Positions 1-11,350 are shown, counted from the first letter of the stretch. The stretch is 64,000 bases of DNA from Latilactobacillus curvatus JCM 1096 = DSM 20019 (GCF_004101845.1 NZ_CP026116.1:1364001-1428000); one strand, 5' to 3'. Translations and numbers: made by a program. Notes: generated by a model from the letters alone, not told the origin.

Positions 1-1740
1 TTCGTTCAAATATGGGAAGCCAGTTGGCATGATTTCGTTGAACATCACTTTACCAACACTTGTTACCATAATCTTGTGGCGTTGTTCGTCAGGGAATGGA
101 CGATTATCCATATCAACAACTGACAAACCAATCCGACTGTGTAAATGAACGTGACCTGTTTGATAAGCCATTAAAACTTCGTTTGTATCTTTGAAGATCA
201 TGCCTTCGCCGAGACTACCTTTTTGTTCAAGCGTTAAGTAGTAGTTCCCTAAAACAACGTCTTGAGAAGGTGTAACGATTGGTTTACCATCTTTTGGTGC
301 CAAAATATGGTGAGCGGCAAGCATTAACATTCTTGCTTCTGCTTGTGCTTCATCAGATAAAGGTACGTGGATCGCCATTTGATCCCCATCGAAATCGGCA
401 TTGTAAGCTTCACAAGCTAATGGATGAAGACGGATTGACTTACCATCAACCAGGATTGGTTCGAATGCTTGGATACCAAGTCTATGCAATGTAGGTGCTC
501 GGTTCAATAGAACTGGGCGTTCCTTGATGACATCTTCTAAAACATCCCAAACATCGTCATCTTGACGATCAATTTTACGTTTTGCATTTTTAATGTTTGA
601 AGCCATATCGCGTTTCACTAATTCGTGCATGACGAATGGTTTGAACAATTCAAGTGCCATTTCACGTGGTAATCCACATTGATAGAACTTCAATGTAGGA
701 CCAACATCGATAACGGAACGACCAGAATAATCGACACGTTTACCAAGTAAGTTTTGACGGAAACGACCTTGTTTCCCTTTCAACATGTGTGAAAGAGACT
801 TCAATGGACGGTTACCAGGTCCAGTAACTGGACGGCCACGACGACCATTATCAATCAAAGCATCAACGGCTTCTTGTAACATCCGTTTTTCGTTTTGAAC
901 GATGATGCTTGGTGCCATCAAGTCTAACAAACGTTTCAAACGGTTGTTACGGTTGATCACACGACGGTACAAATCATTCAAATCAGATGTGGCAAAACGG
1001 CCACCTTCCAATTGAACCATCGGACGTAAATCTGGTGGAATAACTGGAATAGCATCCATAACCATCCATTCAGGGTTATTCCCTGATTTACGGAAGGCAT
1101 CTAAGATGTCCAAACGACGGATAGCACGCGTTCTCTTTTGACCTTGTGCTGACTTCAAGTCTTCCTTTAATTCAGCAACTTCGCCTTCAAGATCAACGTC
1201 ACGTAACAATTCTTTGATGGCTTCAGCACCCATCTTAGCGTTAAAACGATTACCGTATTCATCTAATTTTTCACGATATTCACGTTCGGTCATCAGTTGT
1301 TTCTTTTCTAAGGCTGTATCGCCTGGATCAATCACAACGTATGATGCGAAGTAAATAATTTCTTCCAATGCACGAGGGCTCATGTCTAAGACAAGACCCA
1401 TCCGGCTAGGAATCCCTTTAAAGTACCAGATATGTGTTACTGGTGCTGCAAGTTCGATATGTCCCATGCGTTCGCGACGCACTTTTGAACGTGTAACTTC
1501 AACGCCACAACGATCACAGACAATTCCTTTATAACGAATTCGTTTGTACTTACCACAAGCACATTCCCAATCTTTCGTAGGTCCGAAGATTCGTTCATCA
1601 AAAAGGCCATCACGTTCAGGTTTTAAAGTACGGTAGTTGATTGTTTCTGGCTTTTTAACTTCACCATACGACCAACTACGGATTTTATCTGAAGATGCTA
1701 AACCAATTTGCATACTTTCAAACTTATTGACATCTATCAA
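1..1740 (-). CDS. rpoC: DNA-directed RNA polymerase subunit beta' (N-terminal part; runs off left edge)
   Basis: This is the N-terminal 580 codons of the largest RNA polymerase subunit, which forms the catalytic centre with RpoB. The zinc-ribbon cysteines (CACGKY and CDRCGVEV) lie near residues 60-80. The catalytic magnesium motif NADFDGDQ lies close to the window edge. The start is a TTG (1738-1740) preceded at good distance by GAGGAGGT; the next residues, [15 protein letters not shown], match the usual Firmicutes N-terminus. The gene is 32 bp downstream of rpoB and must be co-transcribed with it. The stop codon is outside the window. Confidence 0.97.
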   Translation of the reverse strand, partial: MIDVNKFESMQIGLASSDKIRSWSYGEVKKPETINYRTLKPERDGLFDERIFGPTKDWECACGKYKRIRYKGIVCDRCGVEVTRSKVRRERMGHIELAAPVTHIWYFKGIPSRMGLVLDMSPRALEEIIYFASYVVIDPGDTALEKKQLMTEREYREKLDEYGNRFNAKMGAEAIKELLRDVDLEGEVAELKEDLKSAQGQKRTRAIRRLDILDAFRKSGNNPEWMVMDAIPVIPPDLRPMVQLEGGRFATSDLNDLYRRVINRNNRLKRLLDLMAPSIIVQNEKRMLQEAVDALIDNGRRGRPVTGPGNRPLKSLSHMLKGKQGRFRQNLLGKRVDYSGRSVIDVGPTLKFYQCGLPREMALELFKPFVMHELVKRDMASNIKNAKRKIDRQDDDVWDVLEDVIKERPVLLNRAPTLHRLGIQAFEPILVDGKSIRLHPLACEAYNADFDGDQMAIHVPLSDEAQAEARMLMLAAHHILAPKDGKPIVTPSQDVVLGNYYLTLEQKGSLGEGMIFKDTNEVLMAYQTGHVHLHSRIGLSVVDMDNRPFPDEQRHKIMVTSVGKVMFNEIMPTGFPYLNE

Positions 1741-1772
1741 AGGGCCGACCTCCTCATAATTTATAGCACGCT

Positions 1773-4700
1773 TTATTCAGCAGATGGATCTACTGCATCA
1801 GCATTTGCTGCTTGTGCTTTTTCAGCTTCTTCTTGTGCCTTTTTGGCTTCTTGTTCTTTAGCGTATTTAGATAATGCATCGATGTTTTCGATATCATCAT
1901 CATCGTCCATATCGCGTAATTCAATTTCTTGATTATCGATATCCAAGACCTTCATATCCAAGCCAAGTGATTGTAATTCTTTAACCAATACTCGGAATGA
2001 TTCCGGAACACCTGGTTTTGGAATTGGTTCACCCTTAACGATTGCTTCGTATGTCTTCACACGACCAACAACGTCATCAGACTTGTAAGTTAAGATTTCT
2101 TGTAAGGTATAAGCGGCACCGTAAGCTTCAAGAGCCCAAACTTCCATTTCACCGAAACGTTGGCCACCAAATTGAGCTTTACCACCCAATGGTTGTTGCG
2201 TAACAAGTGAGTAAGGTCCGATTGAACGTGCATGGAGTTTATCGTCAACCATGTGGGCTAGTTTCATGTAGTACATGACACCAACTGACACACGTGTATC
2301 GAATGGTTCACCGGTCCGACCATCATAAAGAATGCTCTTACCATCAGAAGGCATGTTTGCTTCTCGAACAGCGTCCCATAAATCTTTATCTTGCGCACCA
2401 TCAAAGACTGGTGTTGCAACATGGATGCCTAAGTTTCTAGCAGCCATCCCAAGATGTAATTCAAGAACTTGTCCGATATTCATACGAGAAGGCACACCCA
2501 TGGGACTCAATAAGATATCAACTGGGGTACCATCTGGCATGTATGGCATATCTTCTTCAGGAACAACGATTGAAACAGTCCCTTTGTTACCATGACGACC
2601 AGCCATCTTATCGCCGACTTGGATCTTACGTTTTTGTGTAATGTAAACACGAACCATCATGTTAACACCTGGTGACAATTCATCGCCAGCTTCACGCGTA
2701 AAGATCTTAACGTCCTGGATAATCCCGCCGCCACCATGAGGTACTTTCAATGATGTATCGCGAACTTCGCGAGCCTTTTCACCGAAAATAGCGTGCAATA
2801 AGCGTTCTTCGGCTGATAATTCTGTCACACCCTTAGGCGTTACCTTACCAACTAAAATGTCGCCATCTTTGACTTCAGCACCAACACGGACAATCCCGAA
2901 TTCGTCAAGATCCTTCAATGAATCTTCACCAACGTTAGGAATTTCGCGTGTGATTTCTTCAGGTCCAAGTTTTGTATCACGAGCTTCTGATTCGTATTCT
3001 TCAATATGGATTGAAGTATATAAATCTTCTTTCACTAAACGTTCTGAAAGAACGATCGCATCTTCGTAGTTATACATATTCCAAGTCATGAAAGCAATCA
3101 ATGGGTTTTGACCTAAGGCTAATTCACCTTTTTCCATAGCTGGTCCATCAGCGATAATTTCATCAACATCAACGTGATCGCCTTTTGCAACGATTGGACG
3201 TTGGTTGTAGTTCTTACCAGCATTTGAACGACGGAATTTCATTAATTCGTACGTATCTAATGAGCTGTCTTCACGACGAACGCGAATCACTTTCGCATCA
3301 ACGTATTCAACAGTTCCGGCATGTTGTGCTAATAAAGCAATCCCTGAATCGTGGGCTGCTTTATATTCCATCCCTGTCCCAACAAGTGGTGCATGTGGGT
3401 CAACTAATGGCACAGCTTGACGTTGCATGTTAGCACCCATCAAGGCACGGTTTGAATCATCATTTTCCAAGAAAGGAATGCAGGCCGTAGCGACAGCAAC
3501 TACTTGCTTAGGCGAAACGTCCATGTAATCTAACTTGTCGATTGAAGTTTCAATATTGTCATCTTTGTAACGTGCTAAAACAGTATCATCAACGAATGAA
3601 CCATCATCGTTTAATGGTGAGTTGGCTTGCGCAATGACATAGTTATCTTCTTCGTCGGCTGTTAAATAGTCGATCTTATCAGTAACATCATGCGTATCCC
3701 AACTAACACGGCGATATGGTGTTTCGATGAAGCCGTAACGGTTAACAACAGCGTAACTAGCCAAACTGTTAATCAAACCGATATTAGGGCCTTCAGGGGT
3801 TTCGATTGGGCACATACGACCATAATGGGTATAGTGAACATCTCGAACTTCATAACCGGCACGGTCACGAGTCAAACCACCAGGTCCTAAGGCAGATAGA
3901 CGACGTTTATGCGTCAATTCGCCAAGGGGATTGGTTTGATCCATGAATTGTGACAATTGTGATGAACCAAAGAATTCCTTAATTGAGGCAACAACTGGGC
4001 GAATATTGATCAATTGTTGTGGTGTCACGGTGCTTGTGTCTTGGATTGACATCCGTTCACGAACCACACGTTCCATCCGTGATAAACCAATTCGGAATTG
4101 GTTTTGTAACAATTCACCAACTGAACGAATCCGACGATTCCCTAAATGATCAATATCATCCGTTGAACCGAGACCTTCTTGTAAGTTAAAGAAGTAGTTC
4201 ATTGAAGCGATGATATCAGCAGGAATAACATGCTTAATCTTGGCATCGATATGACCGTTACCGATTAAGTTGATTTCTTTATCAGGTGTTTTTTGTGAGT
4301 ACACTTTGATCACTTGGAGTGTCATTGGTTCTGGTAAGACACCTTCATCAGATGGTTGGTAAGTAACCGTCTTGAAGTCTTCTTTGTCTAAGTATGGTGC
4401 CAAAGCATCCATCACTTGACGATCAACAACTGTATCTTTAGCAGCAATCACTTCACCAGTATCGGGATCAGCAAGTGTTTCAGCTAATGTTTGACCCAAT
4501 AAACGCGTCTTTAAGCTTAATTTCTTGTTGATCTTGTAACGACCAACAGCAGCTAAATCATAACGTTTAGCATCGAAGAAACGTGCATAAAGTAATGAAC
4601 GTGAGCTATCAGCTGTCTTCGGTTCGCCTGGGCGAAGTCTTTCGTAGACATCCTTCAAAGCTTCTTCTGTTCTTGAGTCGTCAGTATTCTTATGGATATC

Positions 4701-5369
4701 TTTTTCTAACGTCAACATTAATGAATCGTTGTCACCTAAGATATCGATAATTTCTTGATCAGAACCGTAACCTAAAGCACGAACTAAAACAGACATTGGA
4801 ATCTTACGTGTCCGATCGATCCGAACATATGCAATATCCTTAGCATCTGTTTCAAATTCTAACCATGCACCCCGGTTAGGAATGACAGTTGTACCATAAG
4901 TTGTGCGGCTGTTTTTATCAACAGCGCTGTTGAAATAAACGCCTGGTGAACGAACTAATTGAGAAACAATTACCCGTTCAGCACCGTTGATGATGAAAGT
5001 CCCTTGGTCAGTCATCAATGGGAAGTCCCCAAAGAAAACGTCTTGAGATTTAATTTCACCAGTTTCATGGTTTGTTAATTTCAAAGTAACGTGTAATGGT
5101 GCTGAGTAGTTGGCATCATGTTGTCTAGCTTCTTCAACCGTGTATTTAGGTTCAAGAAGTTGGTAATCAACGAATTCTAATGATAAGTTACCAGCAAAAT
5201 CGTCAATTGGCATAATGTCATCAAACATTTCACGAAGCCCTTCGTCTAAAAACCATTGATAGGAATTAGATTGGATCTCGATCAAGTTTGGTAGTTCTAG
5301 CACTTCTTTAATCCGTGCGTAGCTTCTACGAGTACGATGTTTACCGTAATTCACTAAGTGTCCTGCCAA
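1773..5369 (-). CDS. rpoB: DNA-directed RNA polymerase subunit beta
   Basis: RpoB, 1198 residues, the second catalytic subunit of RNA polymerase and the site of rifampicin binding. The rifampicin region is intact ([14 protein letters not shown], then [13 protein letters not shown]), as are the C-terminal blocks [12 protein letters not shown] and [16 protein letters not shown] place the start at TTG 5367-5369: it follows GAGGGGTG and gives [11 protein letters not shown], equivalent to the B. subtilis start LTGQLVQYGRH. An upstream in-frame ATG at 5405 has no ribosome site, and a GTG at 5378 sits inside the Shine-Dalgarno sequence. The C-terminal tail is acidic and Ala/Glu-rich. It is transcribed from a promoter about 250 bp upstream, with rpoC following. 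Confidence 0.97.
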   Translation of the reverse strand: MAGHLVNYGKHRTRRSYARIKEVLELPNLIEIQSNSYQWFLDEGLREMFDDIMPIDDFAGNLSLEFVDYQLLEPKYTVEEARQHDANYSAPLHVTLKLTNHETGEIKSQDVFFGDFPLMTDQGTFIINGAERVIVSQLVRSPGVYFNSAVDKNSRTTYGTTVIPNRGAWLEFETDAKDIAYVRIDRTRKIPMSVLVRALGYGSDQEIIDILGDNDSLMLTLEKDIHKNTDDSRTEEALKDVYERLRPGEPKTADSSRSLLYARFFDAKRYDLAAVGRYKINKKLSLKTRLLGQTLAETLADPDTGEVIAAKDTVVDRQVMDALAPYLDKEDFKTVTYQPSDEGVLPEPMTLQVIKVYSQKTPDKEINLIGNGHIDAKIKHVIPADIIASMNYFFNLQEGLGSTDDIDHLGNRRIRSVGELLQNQFRIGLSRMERVVRERMSIQDTSTVTPQQLINIRPVVASIKEFFGSSQLSQFMDQTNPLGELTHKRRLSALGPGGLTRDRAGYEVRDVHYTHYGRMCPIETPEGPNIGLINSLASYAVVNRYGFIETPYRRVSWDTHDVTDKIDYLTADEEDNYVIAQANSPLNDDGSFVDDTVLARYKDDNIETSIDKLDYMDVSPKQVVAVATACIPFLENDDSNRALMGANMQRQAVPLVDPHAPLVGTGMEYKAAHDSGIALLAQHAGTVEYVDAKVIRVRREDSSLDTYELMKFRRSNAGKNYNQRPIVAKGDHVDVDEIIADGPAMEKGELALGQNPLIAFMTWNMYNYEDAIVLSERLVKEDLYTSIHIEEYESEARDTKLGPEEITREIPNVGEDSLKDLDEFGIVRVGAEVKDGDILVGKVTPKGVTELSAEERLLHAIFGEKAREVRDTSLKVPHGGGGIIQDVKIFTREAGDELSPGVNMMVRVYITQKRKIQVGDKMAGRHGNKGTVSIVVPEEDMPYMPDGTPVDILLSPMGVPSRMNIGQVLELHLGMAARNLGIHVATPVFDGAQDKDLWDAVREANMPSDGKSILYDGRTGEPFDTRVSVGVMYYMKLAHMVDDKLHARSIGPYSLVTQQPLGGKAQFGGQRFGEMEVWALEAYGAAYTLQEILTYKSDDVVGRVKTYEAIVKGEPIPKPGVPESFRVLVKELQSLGLDMKVLDIDNQEIELRDMDDDDDIENIDALSKYAKEQEAKKAQEEAEKAQAANADAVDPSAE

Positions 5370-5473
5370 ATTGTTCACCCCTCTATAAGTTTTCCGCAGC
5401 CTCATTGTTACAAAAATATGACAAATGTTAAGAAAATATTACATCGCCATTTTTTGGTAATTTTGAGCAGAAA

Positions 5474-5529
5474 AAAAACAAAAACAGTTATTTTAAGCTG
5501 AATAAATCAGACTAACTATTTTTGTTTTT
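5474..5529 (-). promoter_or_regulatory. rpoB leader hairpin with U-tract (candidate attenuator)
   Basis: Two 17-nt arms (5474-5490 and 5513-5529) are complementary at 16 of 17 positions and enclose a 22-nt loop. Read on the minus strand the hairpin is followed by a run of T, so it looks like an intrinsic terminator inside the roughly 220-nt rpoB leader, between the promoter and the start codon. Lactic acid bacteria are known to have a conserved rpoB leader motif (Lacto-rpoB). Whether this is that motif needs a covariance-model search. Confidence 0.5.
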
Positions 5530-5597
5530 CATGAATACCGTGCTGGACAATAGATCAGCACAATAAATTTTTCTACGGATTTTCGCAGTTACTGTAT

Positions 5598-5626
5598 AAT
5601 ATACTTCTTTTACTACTAAAAGTCAA
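5598..5626 (-). promoter_or_regulatory. rpoB promoter
   Basis: On the minus strand there is TTGACT (5621-5626), a 17-bp spacer and TATATT (5598-5603), a near-consensus vegetative promoter. The start of transcription would be near 5591, giving a leader of about 220 nt before the rpoB TTG. Confidence 0.75.
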
Positions 5627-5656
5627 TAATCTGCCTCGGGTTATTCATCCCTTAAT

Positions 5657-5755
5657 TTAGCGTCCATAATGTTCTTTTACTTCCATATAATAGCCCGACT
5701 TTTCTGCACATTCAATTGGCGCTAAAATAGCTCGATTGGCACAATAAGCAGCCAT
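5657..5755 (-). CDS. Candidate 32-residue small protein upstream of the rpoB promoter
   Basis: A short frame on the minus strand reads MAAYCANRAILAPIECAEKS and ends EVKEHYGR. The open frame continues a further 8 codons upstream of the ATG before a stop. An AGGGG lies 12 nt before the ATG, rather far for a ribosome site. The residue mix looks protein-like, with two cysteines and few rare residues. It ends about 30 bp before the rpoB -35 box. I do not recognise the family; it could also be the remnant of a longer gene. Nothing else coding is seen in 5370-5896. Confidence 0.3.
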   Translation of the reverse strand: MAAYCANRAILAPIECAEKSGYYMEVKEHYGR

Positions 5756-5782
5756 ACAATCTTCAAGCCCCTCACGGAATCA

Positions 5783-5857
5783 TTTACAAACTCGCGACTT
5801 ATCATTTACGTTTTTTACACGAATTAGCGGTCAATCTTTACACGACGTCTCTATACT
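5783..5857 (+). promoter_or_regulatory. Candidate Pho-type promoter of pstS
   Basis: TTTACA or TTTACG hexamers occur at 5783, 5805, 5814 and 5837. Three of the intervals (22, 9 and 23 bp) place most copies about two helical turns apart, resembling PhoP half-sites of Firmicutes. A good -10 (TATACT, 5852-5857) has no matching -35, as expected of an activator-dependent promoter. The link to PhoP is an inference. Confidence 0.4.
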
Positions 5858-5896
5858 GAACTTGTACCCTTAAATCAGTCCTCAGGAGGAATCATT

Positions 5897-6778
5897 ATGA
5901 AACGCATTAGTATGGCATTACTCACAGTTGGTGCGGCCGCTCTTTTATTAGCTGGTTGTCAAGGCCAATCAAAAAGTGCAAGTCAAAGCCAGGATCAAGG
6001 CGCTAAAATTACTGCAGTTGGTTCGACAGCCCTTCAACCCCTTGTTGAACAAGCTGGCGATCAATATCAAAAGGATAACCCTAAAGTCAACGTCACCGTT
6101 CAAGGTGGCGGTTCAGGAACTGGTTTAACCCAAATTAGTGGTGGCAACGTCACAATCGGTAACTCGGACATCTTCGCTGAAGAAAAAGATGGTATCGATA
6201 CTAAGAAACTGGTTGATCACAAAGTTGCTGTGGTTGCAATCGCACCCGTTGTTAATAAAAAGTTAGGCATCAAAAATTTAACCAGTGCACAATTGCTAGG
6301 CATCTTTAAAGGCGAAATCACAAACTGGCAAACCGTTGGTGGTCCTAACGAAAAAATCACCGTTATCAACCGGGCCCAAGGAAGTGGGACACGTCAAACG
6401 TTTGAAAAATTAGGTCTTAAAACCGACAAAGTTGTTACCAGCCAAGAACAAGATTCCTCTGGGACTGTTCAAAAAATCGTCGAACAAACGCCAGGCGCTA
6501 TCAGTTACCTCGCCTTCCCATACATCAAAGGTAACTTGCAAGCCGTTAAGTTAAACGACGTTGAGCCTACCGAAAAGAACGTTTCAACCAATGCATGGCC
6601 AATCTGGTCTTACGAACATATGTATACTAAGGGCGCACCTAACTATCAAACAGCCCGTTTCATCCACTTCATCCAATCAAAAGACATTCAAAAGACAATC
6701 GTCCCTAAACTGGGCTACATCCCAATGACGCAAATGAAAGTTGAGCGCCACGTTGATGGCACCATCCAAGATCAATAG
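5897..6778 (+). CDS. pstS: Phosphate-binding lipoprotein (PstS family)
   Basis: A 293-residue extracytoplasmic solute-binding lipoprotein. It begins with a signal peptide and lipobox LAGC with the modified cysteine at residue 21, followed by a Ser/Gln-rich linker. The PBP-like fold has the phosphate-site segments AVGSTALQPL, GGGSGTGLTQI and NRAQGSGTR. It should capture phosphate outside the membrane for a Pst transporter, but no pstCAB genes adjoin it: it stands alone between rpoB and fbp, so it must work with a transporter encoded elsewhere. AGGAGGA lies 6 bp before the ATG. TTTACA repeats upstream suggest phosphate control. A strong terminator follows at once. Confidence 0.9.
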   Translation: MKRISMALLTVGAAALLLAGCQGQSKSASQSQDQGAKITAVGSTALQPLVEQAGDQYQKDNPKVNVTVQGGGSGTGLTQISGGNVTIGNSDIFAEEKDGIDTKKLVDHKVAVVAIAPVVNKKLGIKNLTSAQLLGIFKGEITNWQTVGGPNEKITVINRAQGSGTRQTFEKLGLKTDKVVTSQEQDSSGTVQKIVEQTPGAISYLAFPYIKGNLQAVKLNDVEPTEKNVSTNAWPIWSYEHMYTKGAPNYQTARFIHFIQSKDIQKTIVPKLGYIPMTQMKVERHVDGTIQDQ

Positions 6779-6786
6779 TTTCCAGA

Positions 6787-6812
6787 AGTCGCGCTAAACT
6801 GCGCGACTTTTT
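6787..6812 (+). terminator. Rho-independent terminator of pstS
   Basis: AGTCGCGC and GCGCGACT form an 8-bp GC-rich stem with a 6-nt loop and a T-tract, directly after the pstS stop. Confidence 0.85.
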
Positions 6813-6852
6813 AATTGGTATATACTAATAAAAAGCTTTTAAACAAAGTAAT

Positions 6853-6880
6853 TTGCATTTATATTTATGATTGGTATAAT
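6853..6880 (+). promoter_or_regulatory. fbp promoter
   Basis: TTGCAT (6853-6858), 16-bp spacer, TATAAT (6875-6880), shortly before an AAAGGAG ribosome site and the fbp ATG. Confidence 0.65.
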
Positions 6881-6912
6881 CGAACTATTAGTTTATCAAA
6901 GGAGTTTGGCGA

Positions 6913-8853
6913 ATGATTAACAATAAAATGAAAACGTTATCCGAAAAATACCCCACTAAAATGGCAATTACTTCCGAAATCATCAACTTAAAGGCCATCT
7001 TGAACCTCCCCAAACCCACTGAAGCCTTCATGAGTGATTTACATGGCGAATATGATGCCTTCCAGCATCTCATTCGCACTGGCGCAGGGAATCTCCGGCA
7101 AAAAATTGCAGAGGTCTTTTCCGGTGAAATGACTGAAGACACAATGCAGGCGTTCGCTTTTTTAGTTTACTACCCAACCGAGCGGCTTGCACTCAAACAC
7201 GCACAACTATCTGCTAGCGAACTCGATCAGTGGTACCTCACCACTTTTAAACGGTTAATCGACCTCTTAAAATTTGTCTCCACAAAATACACACGCTCAA
7301 AAGTCCGTAAAGCAATGGCGCCCGATTTCGTCTACATTACCGAAGAATTAATGTACGGCGATGTAGCTAACAGCGATAAGAAACGCTACTTCCAAGAAAT
7401 CACGACGTCCATCATTTCGATGGGCCAAGCCGATGCCTTAATTATCGCCACCAGTCATACGATTCAACGACTAGTGGTTGATCATTGGCATATCATCGGT
7501 GACATTTACGATCGTGGGCCGCGTCCCGATCTGATTGTCGAACAACTCACCAAGCTCCCCGCGGTTGATATTCAGTGGGGCAATCATGATATTCTCTGGT
7601 TCGGCGCCGCTAGCGGTTCTCAACTATGTATGCTCAACCTTTTACGCATTTGCGCACGCTACAATAATTTAGCCATCATCGAGAAAGCTTACGGAATTGA
7701 CCTTAGCGAACTGGTTCAGTTTGCCCAACGAACTTATCAGCCCAATCCCGCCTTCGAACCAAAGGTTGCTGCCAATCAACACGCAATCTCAACAGCTGAA
7801 AAGAAAAGCATCAACCAAGTGCACCAAGCCATCGCCATCATGCAGTTTAAGTTGGAACAAACCGTGATTAAACGCAATCCTGATTTCAAAATGGACCACC
7901 GCTTAACCCTCAGCCATGTTGACTTTGAACAGCAGACAATTCATCTAAATGGTCATAACTATCCACTTGATAACACCTGCTTTCAAACAGTCGACCCCAC
8001 ACACCCAGAAATATTAACTTCCGATGAAGCAGCCATTGTTACATCATTGCTAAACACGTTTACCCACTGCCAAAAACTACGCAAGCATCTCCGTTTTTTA
8101 ATCGACAACGGTAACATGTACCAACTCTACAACCAGAACCTCCTTTTTCACGGCTGTATTCCAGTTGATGAAGCCGGCAACTTCCTCACGCTAACCCTCG
8201 CTAACCGACAATACGCTGGTAAATCATTACTCGACTTCTTCGATCACCAAATTCGAACGAGCTTCGACCACCCGCTCAATCAAGATAATTTATCCACCGA
8301 TTTACTCTGGTACCTGTGGACAGGACCGCTCTCCCCACTATTTGGCAAGAATGCGATGACGACCTTCGAACGCTACTTCAGCGCCGACCCCGTTTTACAC
8401 GAAGAAAAGAAGAACGCATATTACCAACTCCGCCATCAGGAAGACTTCATTGAGAAACTCTTGTTGGAGTTTGGCTTAACGCCAGAAACGGGGCACATTC
8501 TCAATGGTCACACACCTGTCAAAAAAGGCCACAATCCAATCATGGCTAATCGCAAAATGATCGTGATTGATGGCGGCTTTTCAAAAGCTTATCACCACAC
8601 AACTGGCATTGGTGGCTTTACGCTCCTGTACAATTCGTATGGAATGCAGTTAGTCACCCATCAGCCGTTCACCACACGAGCCAATGCAATTGCCAAGATG
8701 CAAGACATTATTTCCACGCGTCGAGTGATTGATCAAGTTAGTCAACGTCAACGTGTCAGTCAAACGAATATCGGCGCTGCGATTAAAACTGAAATTGAAC
8801 AGCTCACGACCCTTTTAGGGCAAAAAAATAAGGTGTCAGACCAATTGGTCTGA
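6913..8853 (+). CDS. fbp: Fructose-1,6-bisphosphatase, class III
   Basis: A 646-residue class III fructose-1,6-bisphosphatase, the Firmicutes-specific gluconeogenic enzyme that hydrolyses fructose-1,6-bisphosphate to fructose-6-phosphate. The calcineurin-type metal motifs are visible: DLHGEYDAF near residue 43, GDIYDRGPRPD near 198 and WGNHD near 222, plus NGHTPVKKGHNP and DGGFSKAYH near the C-terminus. Length fits the family (about 640-670). AAAGGAG lies 9 bp before the ATG. The last codons and the stop are embedded in the palindromic terminator shared with convergent clpC. Confidence 0.95.
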   Translation: MINNKMKTLSEKYPTKMAITSEIINLKAILNLPKPTEAFMSDLHGEYDAFQHLIRTGAGNLRQKIAEVFSGEMTEDTMQAFAFLVYYPTERLALKHAQLSASELDQWYLTTFKRLIDLLKFVSTKYTRSKVRKAMAPDFVYITEELMYGDVANSDKKRYFQEITTSIISMGQADALIIATSHTIQRLVVDHWHIIGDIYDRGPRPDLIVEQLTKLPAVDIQWGNHDILWFGAASGSQLCMLNLLRICARYNNLAIIEKAYGIDLSELVQFAQRTYQPNPAFEPKVAANQHAISTAEKKSINQVHQAIAIMQFKLEQTVIKRNPDFKMDHRLTLSHVDFEQQTIHLNGHNYPLDNTCFQTVDPTHPEILTSDEAAIVTSLLNTFTHCQKLRKHLRFLIDNGNMYQLYNQNLLFHGCIPVDEAGNFLTLTLANRQYAGKSLLDFFDHQIRTSFDHPLNQDNLSTDLLWYLWTGPLSPLFGKNAMTTFERYFSADPVLHEEKKNAYYQLRHQEDFIEKLLLEFGLTPETGHILNGHTPVKKGHNPIMANRKMIVIDGGFSKAYHHTTGIGGFTLLYNSYGMQLVTHQPFTTRANAIAKMQDIISTRRVIDQVSQRQRVSQTNIGAAIKTEIEQLTTLLGQKNKVSDQLV

Positions 8854-8863
8854 CACCTTATTT
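8826..8863. terminator. Bidirectional terminator between fbp and clpC
   Basis: A perfect 38-bp palindrome with A and T runs at its two ends serves convergent fbp and clpC. The final eight codons and stop of fbp lie inside it, and it ends 4 bp before the clpC stop. Confidence 0.9.
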
Positions 8864-8867
8864 ACGT

Positions 8868-11333
8868 TTAAACAGTTACTTTATCAGTCTTACTGGTAAT
8901 GGTAATTTTACCTTTAGTTGCGCCAATTGTCACCGGTACACCCATCGTAATCTCGCCAGCAAGCAACGCTTCACTCAACTGATCTTCTACTTGGGTTTGT
9001 AGCGCCCGTCGAATTGGTCGTGCCCCATATTCAGGATCGAACCCAGCTTTGGCAACAACATCCATCGCTGCAGCTGTCATCTTGATTTGAATCCCTTGTT
9101 CCGCTAAACGGCCCAAGACATTCTTCGCCATAATCTTCACGATTTCGCGCAATTCAGGTTGTGTTAAGGAATGGAAGACAACCGTTTCGTCAATTCGGTT
9201 TAAGAATTCTGGACGGAAAGCTTTCTTCAATTCTTCCATAATGCGCCCTTGCATTGCTTTATAATCAGCAGTTACATCTTTAACCCCGAACCCAACGGAT
9301 TTATCATCACGTAAGGCTGTCGCACCTAAGTTTGATGTCATAATCATGATCGTATTACGGAAATCAACCTTACGTCCTTTTGAATCGGTTAAATAGCCGT
9401 CATCCAAGACTTGCAACAAGATATTGAAGATATCAGGGTGGGCCTTTTCAACTTCATCAAATAAAATGACGGAATATGGTTTATTGCGGACCTTTTCTGT
9501 TAATTGGCCGCCTTCTTCGTAGCCGACATAGCCAGGGGCCGCCCCAACTAAACGGCTCGTGCTGTAACGTTCCATATATTCAGACATATCAACCCGAATC
9601 AAGTTGTCTTCAGAACCAAACATAGCTTCCGCCAATGCTTTGGCTAACTCTGTCTTACCAACCCCGGTTGGGCCTAAGAACATAAATGAACCAATTGGTC
9701 GTTTTGGATCTTTCAAACCACTGCGCGCACGACGAATTGCACGTGAAACGGCAGAAATGGCTTCTTCTTGGCCAACAACCCGTTTATGCAAGACTTTTTC
9801 AAGTTGCATGAGACGTTCGCTTTCTTTGCGTTGCAACTGAGTAACAGGCACACCGGTCCATTGCGCAACCACTTGAGCGATGTCTTCAGCAGTCACTTGA
9901 ATGTCACTGCGAACACCGTTTTCTTGTTCGGCAGCTTGTAACTTGGCAATCTTGGCCTTAGTGGTTACTTCTTGCTCATGAATCGTCGCCGCTTTTTCAA
10001 AATCTTGCGCGCGAACAGCGGCTTCTTTATCGTCATTTAAAGTTTGTAGTTTTTGTTCTAATTTATCCAACGGTGTCTTCTGGTTAACAGCATCCAAGCG
10101 CACTTTAGCCGTCGCTTCATCCATTAAATCGATTGCCTTATCCGGTAAGAATCGGTTCGTGATGTAGCGATTTGATAAGGCAACCGCTTCATGTAAAGCT
10201 TCATCTGAAATTGCAATCCCATGATGAGCTTCATAACGTGGACGTAATCCCTTTAAGATTTGTTCCGCATCTTCTGGCGTTGGTTCATTGACCGTGACGG
10301 TCGCGAATCGCCGCTCTAAAGCTGCATCTTTTTCAATGTACTTTTGATATTCATCTAAAGTCGTCGCACCAATTAATTGTAATTCACCACGCGCTAATGC
10401 TGGTTTCAAGAGATTAGAAGCATCAATTGCCCCTTCAGCGCCACCTGCACCAATGAGGGTGTGTAATTCATCAATAAAGAGAATCACTTGCCCATCTGCA
10501 TAGATTTCATCGATAATCTTCTTCAAACGATCTTCGAATTCACCACGATACTTTGTCCCAGCAACCAATGACCCCATGTCGAGCATCATGAGCCGCTTTT
10601 GCTGCATGTCACTTGGCACATCGCCATTGACGATGCGTTGCGCAAAACCTTCAGCAATCGCTGTCTTACCGACACCAGGTTCACCAACTAAGACGGGATT
10701 ATTCTTCGAACGCCGGGCTAAAATCTGCACAAGTCGCCGAACTTCTTCATCACGACCCACGACCGGATCAATTTGATTGTCACGAGCAAGTTGTGTTAAA
10801 TCGCGCGCTAATTGGTTCAACGTTGGTGTCCCAGCTTGATCGGCATTATTCTTAGCTGCTTTAGCCCGTTTTTTAGCGGTTGCCGTATCCACACCCATCT
10901 TTTGAAGTAGTAGTTGGCGTGTTTTAGCTAAACTAAGTCCTAAGTTCAATAAGATCCGCGCAGCGATAATATCATCATCACGTAAAAGTGCTAATAATAG
11001 GTGTGCTGTGCCAATTTTAACCGAATTAGCTTGTTGCGCTTCAACCCGAGCAATATCGAGTACTTGTTTGGCTTTGGGCGAATATGGTAAATAACCGCCA
11101 ATGCCAGAAGCGATTACAGCATCGCCATATCCGGTTAAGCGTTCAATTTCTTCAAGGACATCGGTCGAATTGACACCTAATTCGCGTAAGGTAGTCCCAG
11201 CAATTCCCTCATTTTCTAATACGATTGCTAATAGGAGATGTTCCGTTCCTAGTGCATGGTGATTAAATTTCTTTGCTTGTTCTTGTGCCATCATTAAGAC
11301 GTTTTTTGCACTTGGTGTAAATAGATTATTCAT
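8868..11333 (-). CDS. clpC: ATP-dependent Clp protease ATP-binding subunit ClpC
   Basis: An 821-residue HSP100 unfoldase that feeds proteins to ClpP. In order: two N-terminal Clp repeats (residues 1-145), first AAA+ domain with Walker A GEPGVGKT and Walker [11 protein letters not shown], a UVR-type linker (about 415-450), second AAA+ domain with [12 protein letters not shown] and [11 protein letters not shown], and the C-terminal D2-small domain. It is the second gene of the ctsR-clpC operon, 17 bp after ctsR. The usual mcsA and mcsB genes between them in Bacillus are absent, as is normal in lactobacilli. Regulation is by CtsR acting at the ctsR promoter. Confidence 0.96.
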   Translation of the reverse strand: MNNLFTPSAKNVLMMAQEQAKKFNHHALGTEHLLLAIVLENEGIAGTTLRELGVNSTDVLEEIERLTGYGDAVIASGIGGYLPYSPKAKQVLDIARVEAQQANSVKIGTAHLLLALLRDDDIIAARILLNLGLSLAKTRQLLLQKMGVDTATAKKRAKAAKNNADQAGTPTLNQLARDLTQLARDNQIDPVVGRDEEVRRLVQILARRSKNNPVLVGEPGVGKTAIAEGFAQRIVNGDVPSDMQQKRLMMLDMGSLVAGTKYRGEFEDRLKKIIDEIYADGQVILFIDELHTLIGAGGAEGAIDASNLLKPALARGELQLIGATTLDEYQKYIEKDAALERRFATVTVNEPTPEDAEQILKGLRPRYEAHHGIAISDEALHEAVALSNRYITNRFLPDKAIDLMDEATAKVRLDAVNQKTPLDKLEQKLQTLNDDKEAAVRAQDFEKAATIHEQEVTTKAKIAKLQAAEQENGVRSDIQVTAEDIAQVVAQWTGVPVTQLQRKESERLMQLEKVLHKRVVGQEEAISAVSRAIRRARSGLKDPKRPIGSFMFLGPTGVGKTELAKALAEAMFGSEDNLIRVDMSEYMERYSTSRLVGAAPGYVGYEEGGQLTEKVRNKPYSVILFDEVEKAHPDIFNILLQVLDDGYLTDSKGRKVDFRNTIMIMTSNLGATALRDDKSVGFGVKDVTADYKAMQGRIMEELKKAFRPEFLNRIDETVVFHSLTQPELREIVKIMAKNVLGRLAEQGIQIKMTAAAMDVVAKAGFDPEYGARPIRRALQTQVEDQLSEALLAGEITMGVPVTIGATKGKITITSKTDKVTV

Positions 11334-11350
11334 GGATAATCCCCCACTCT

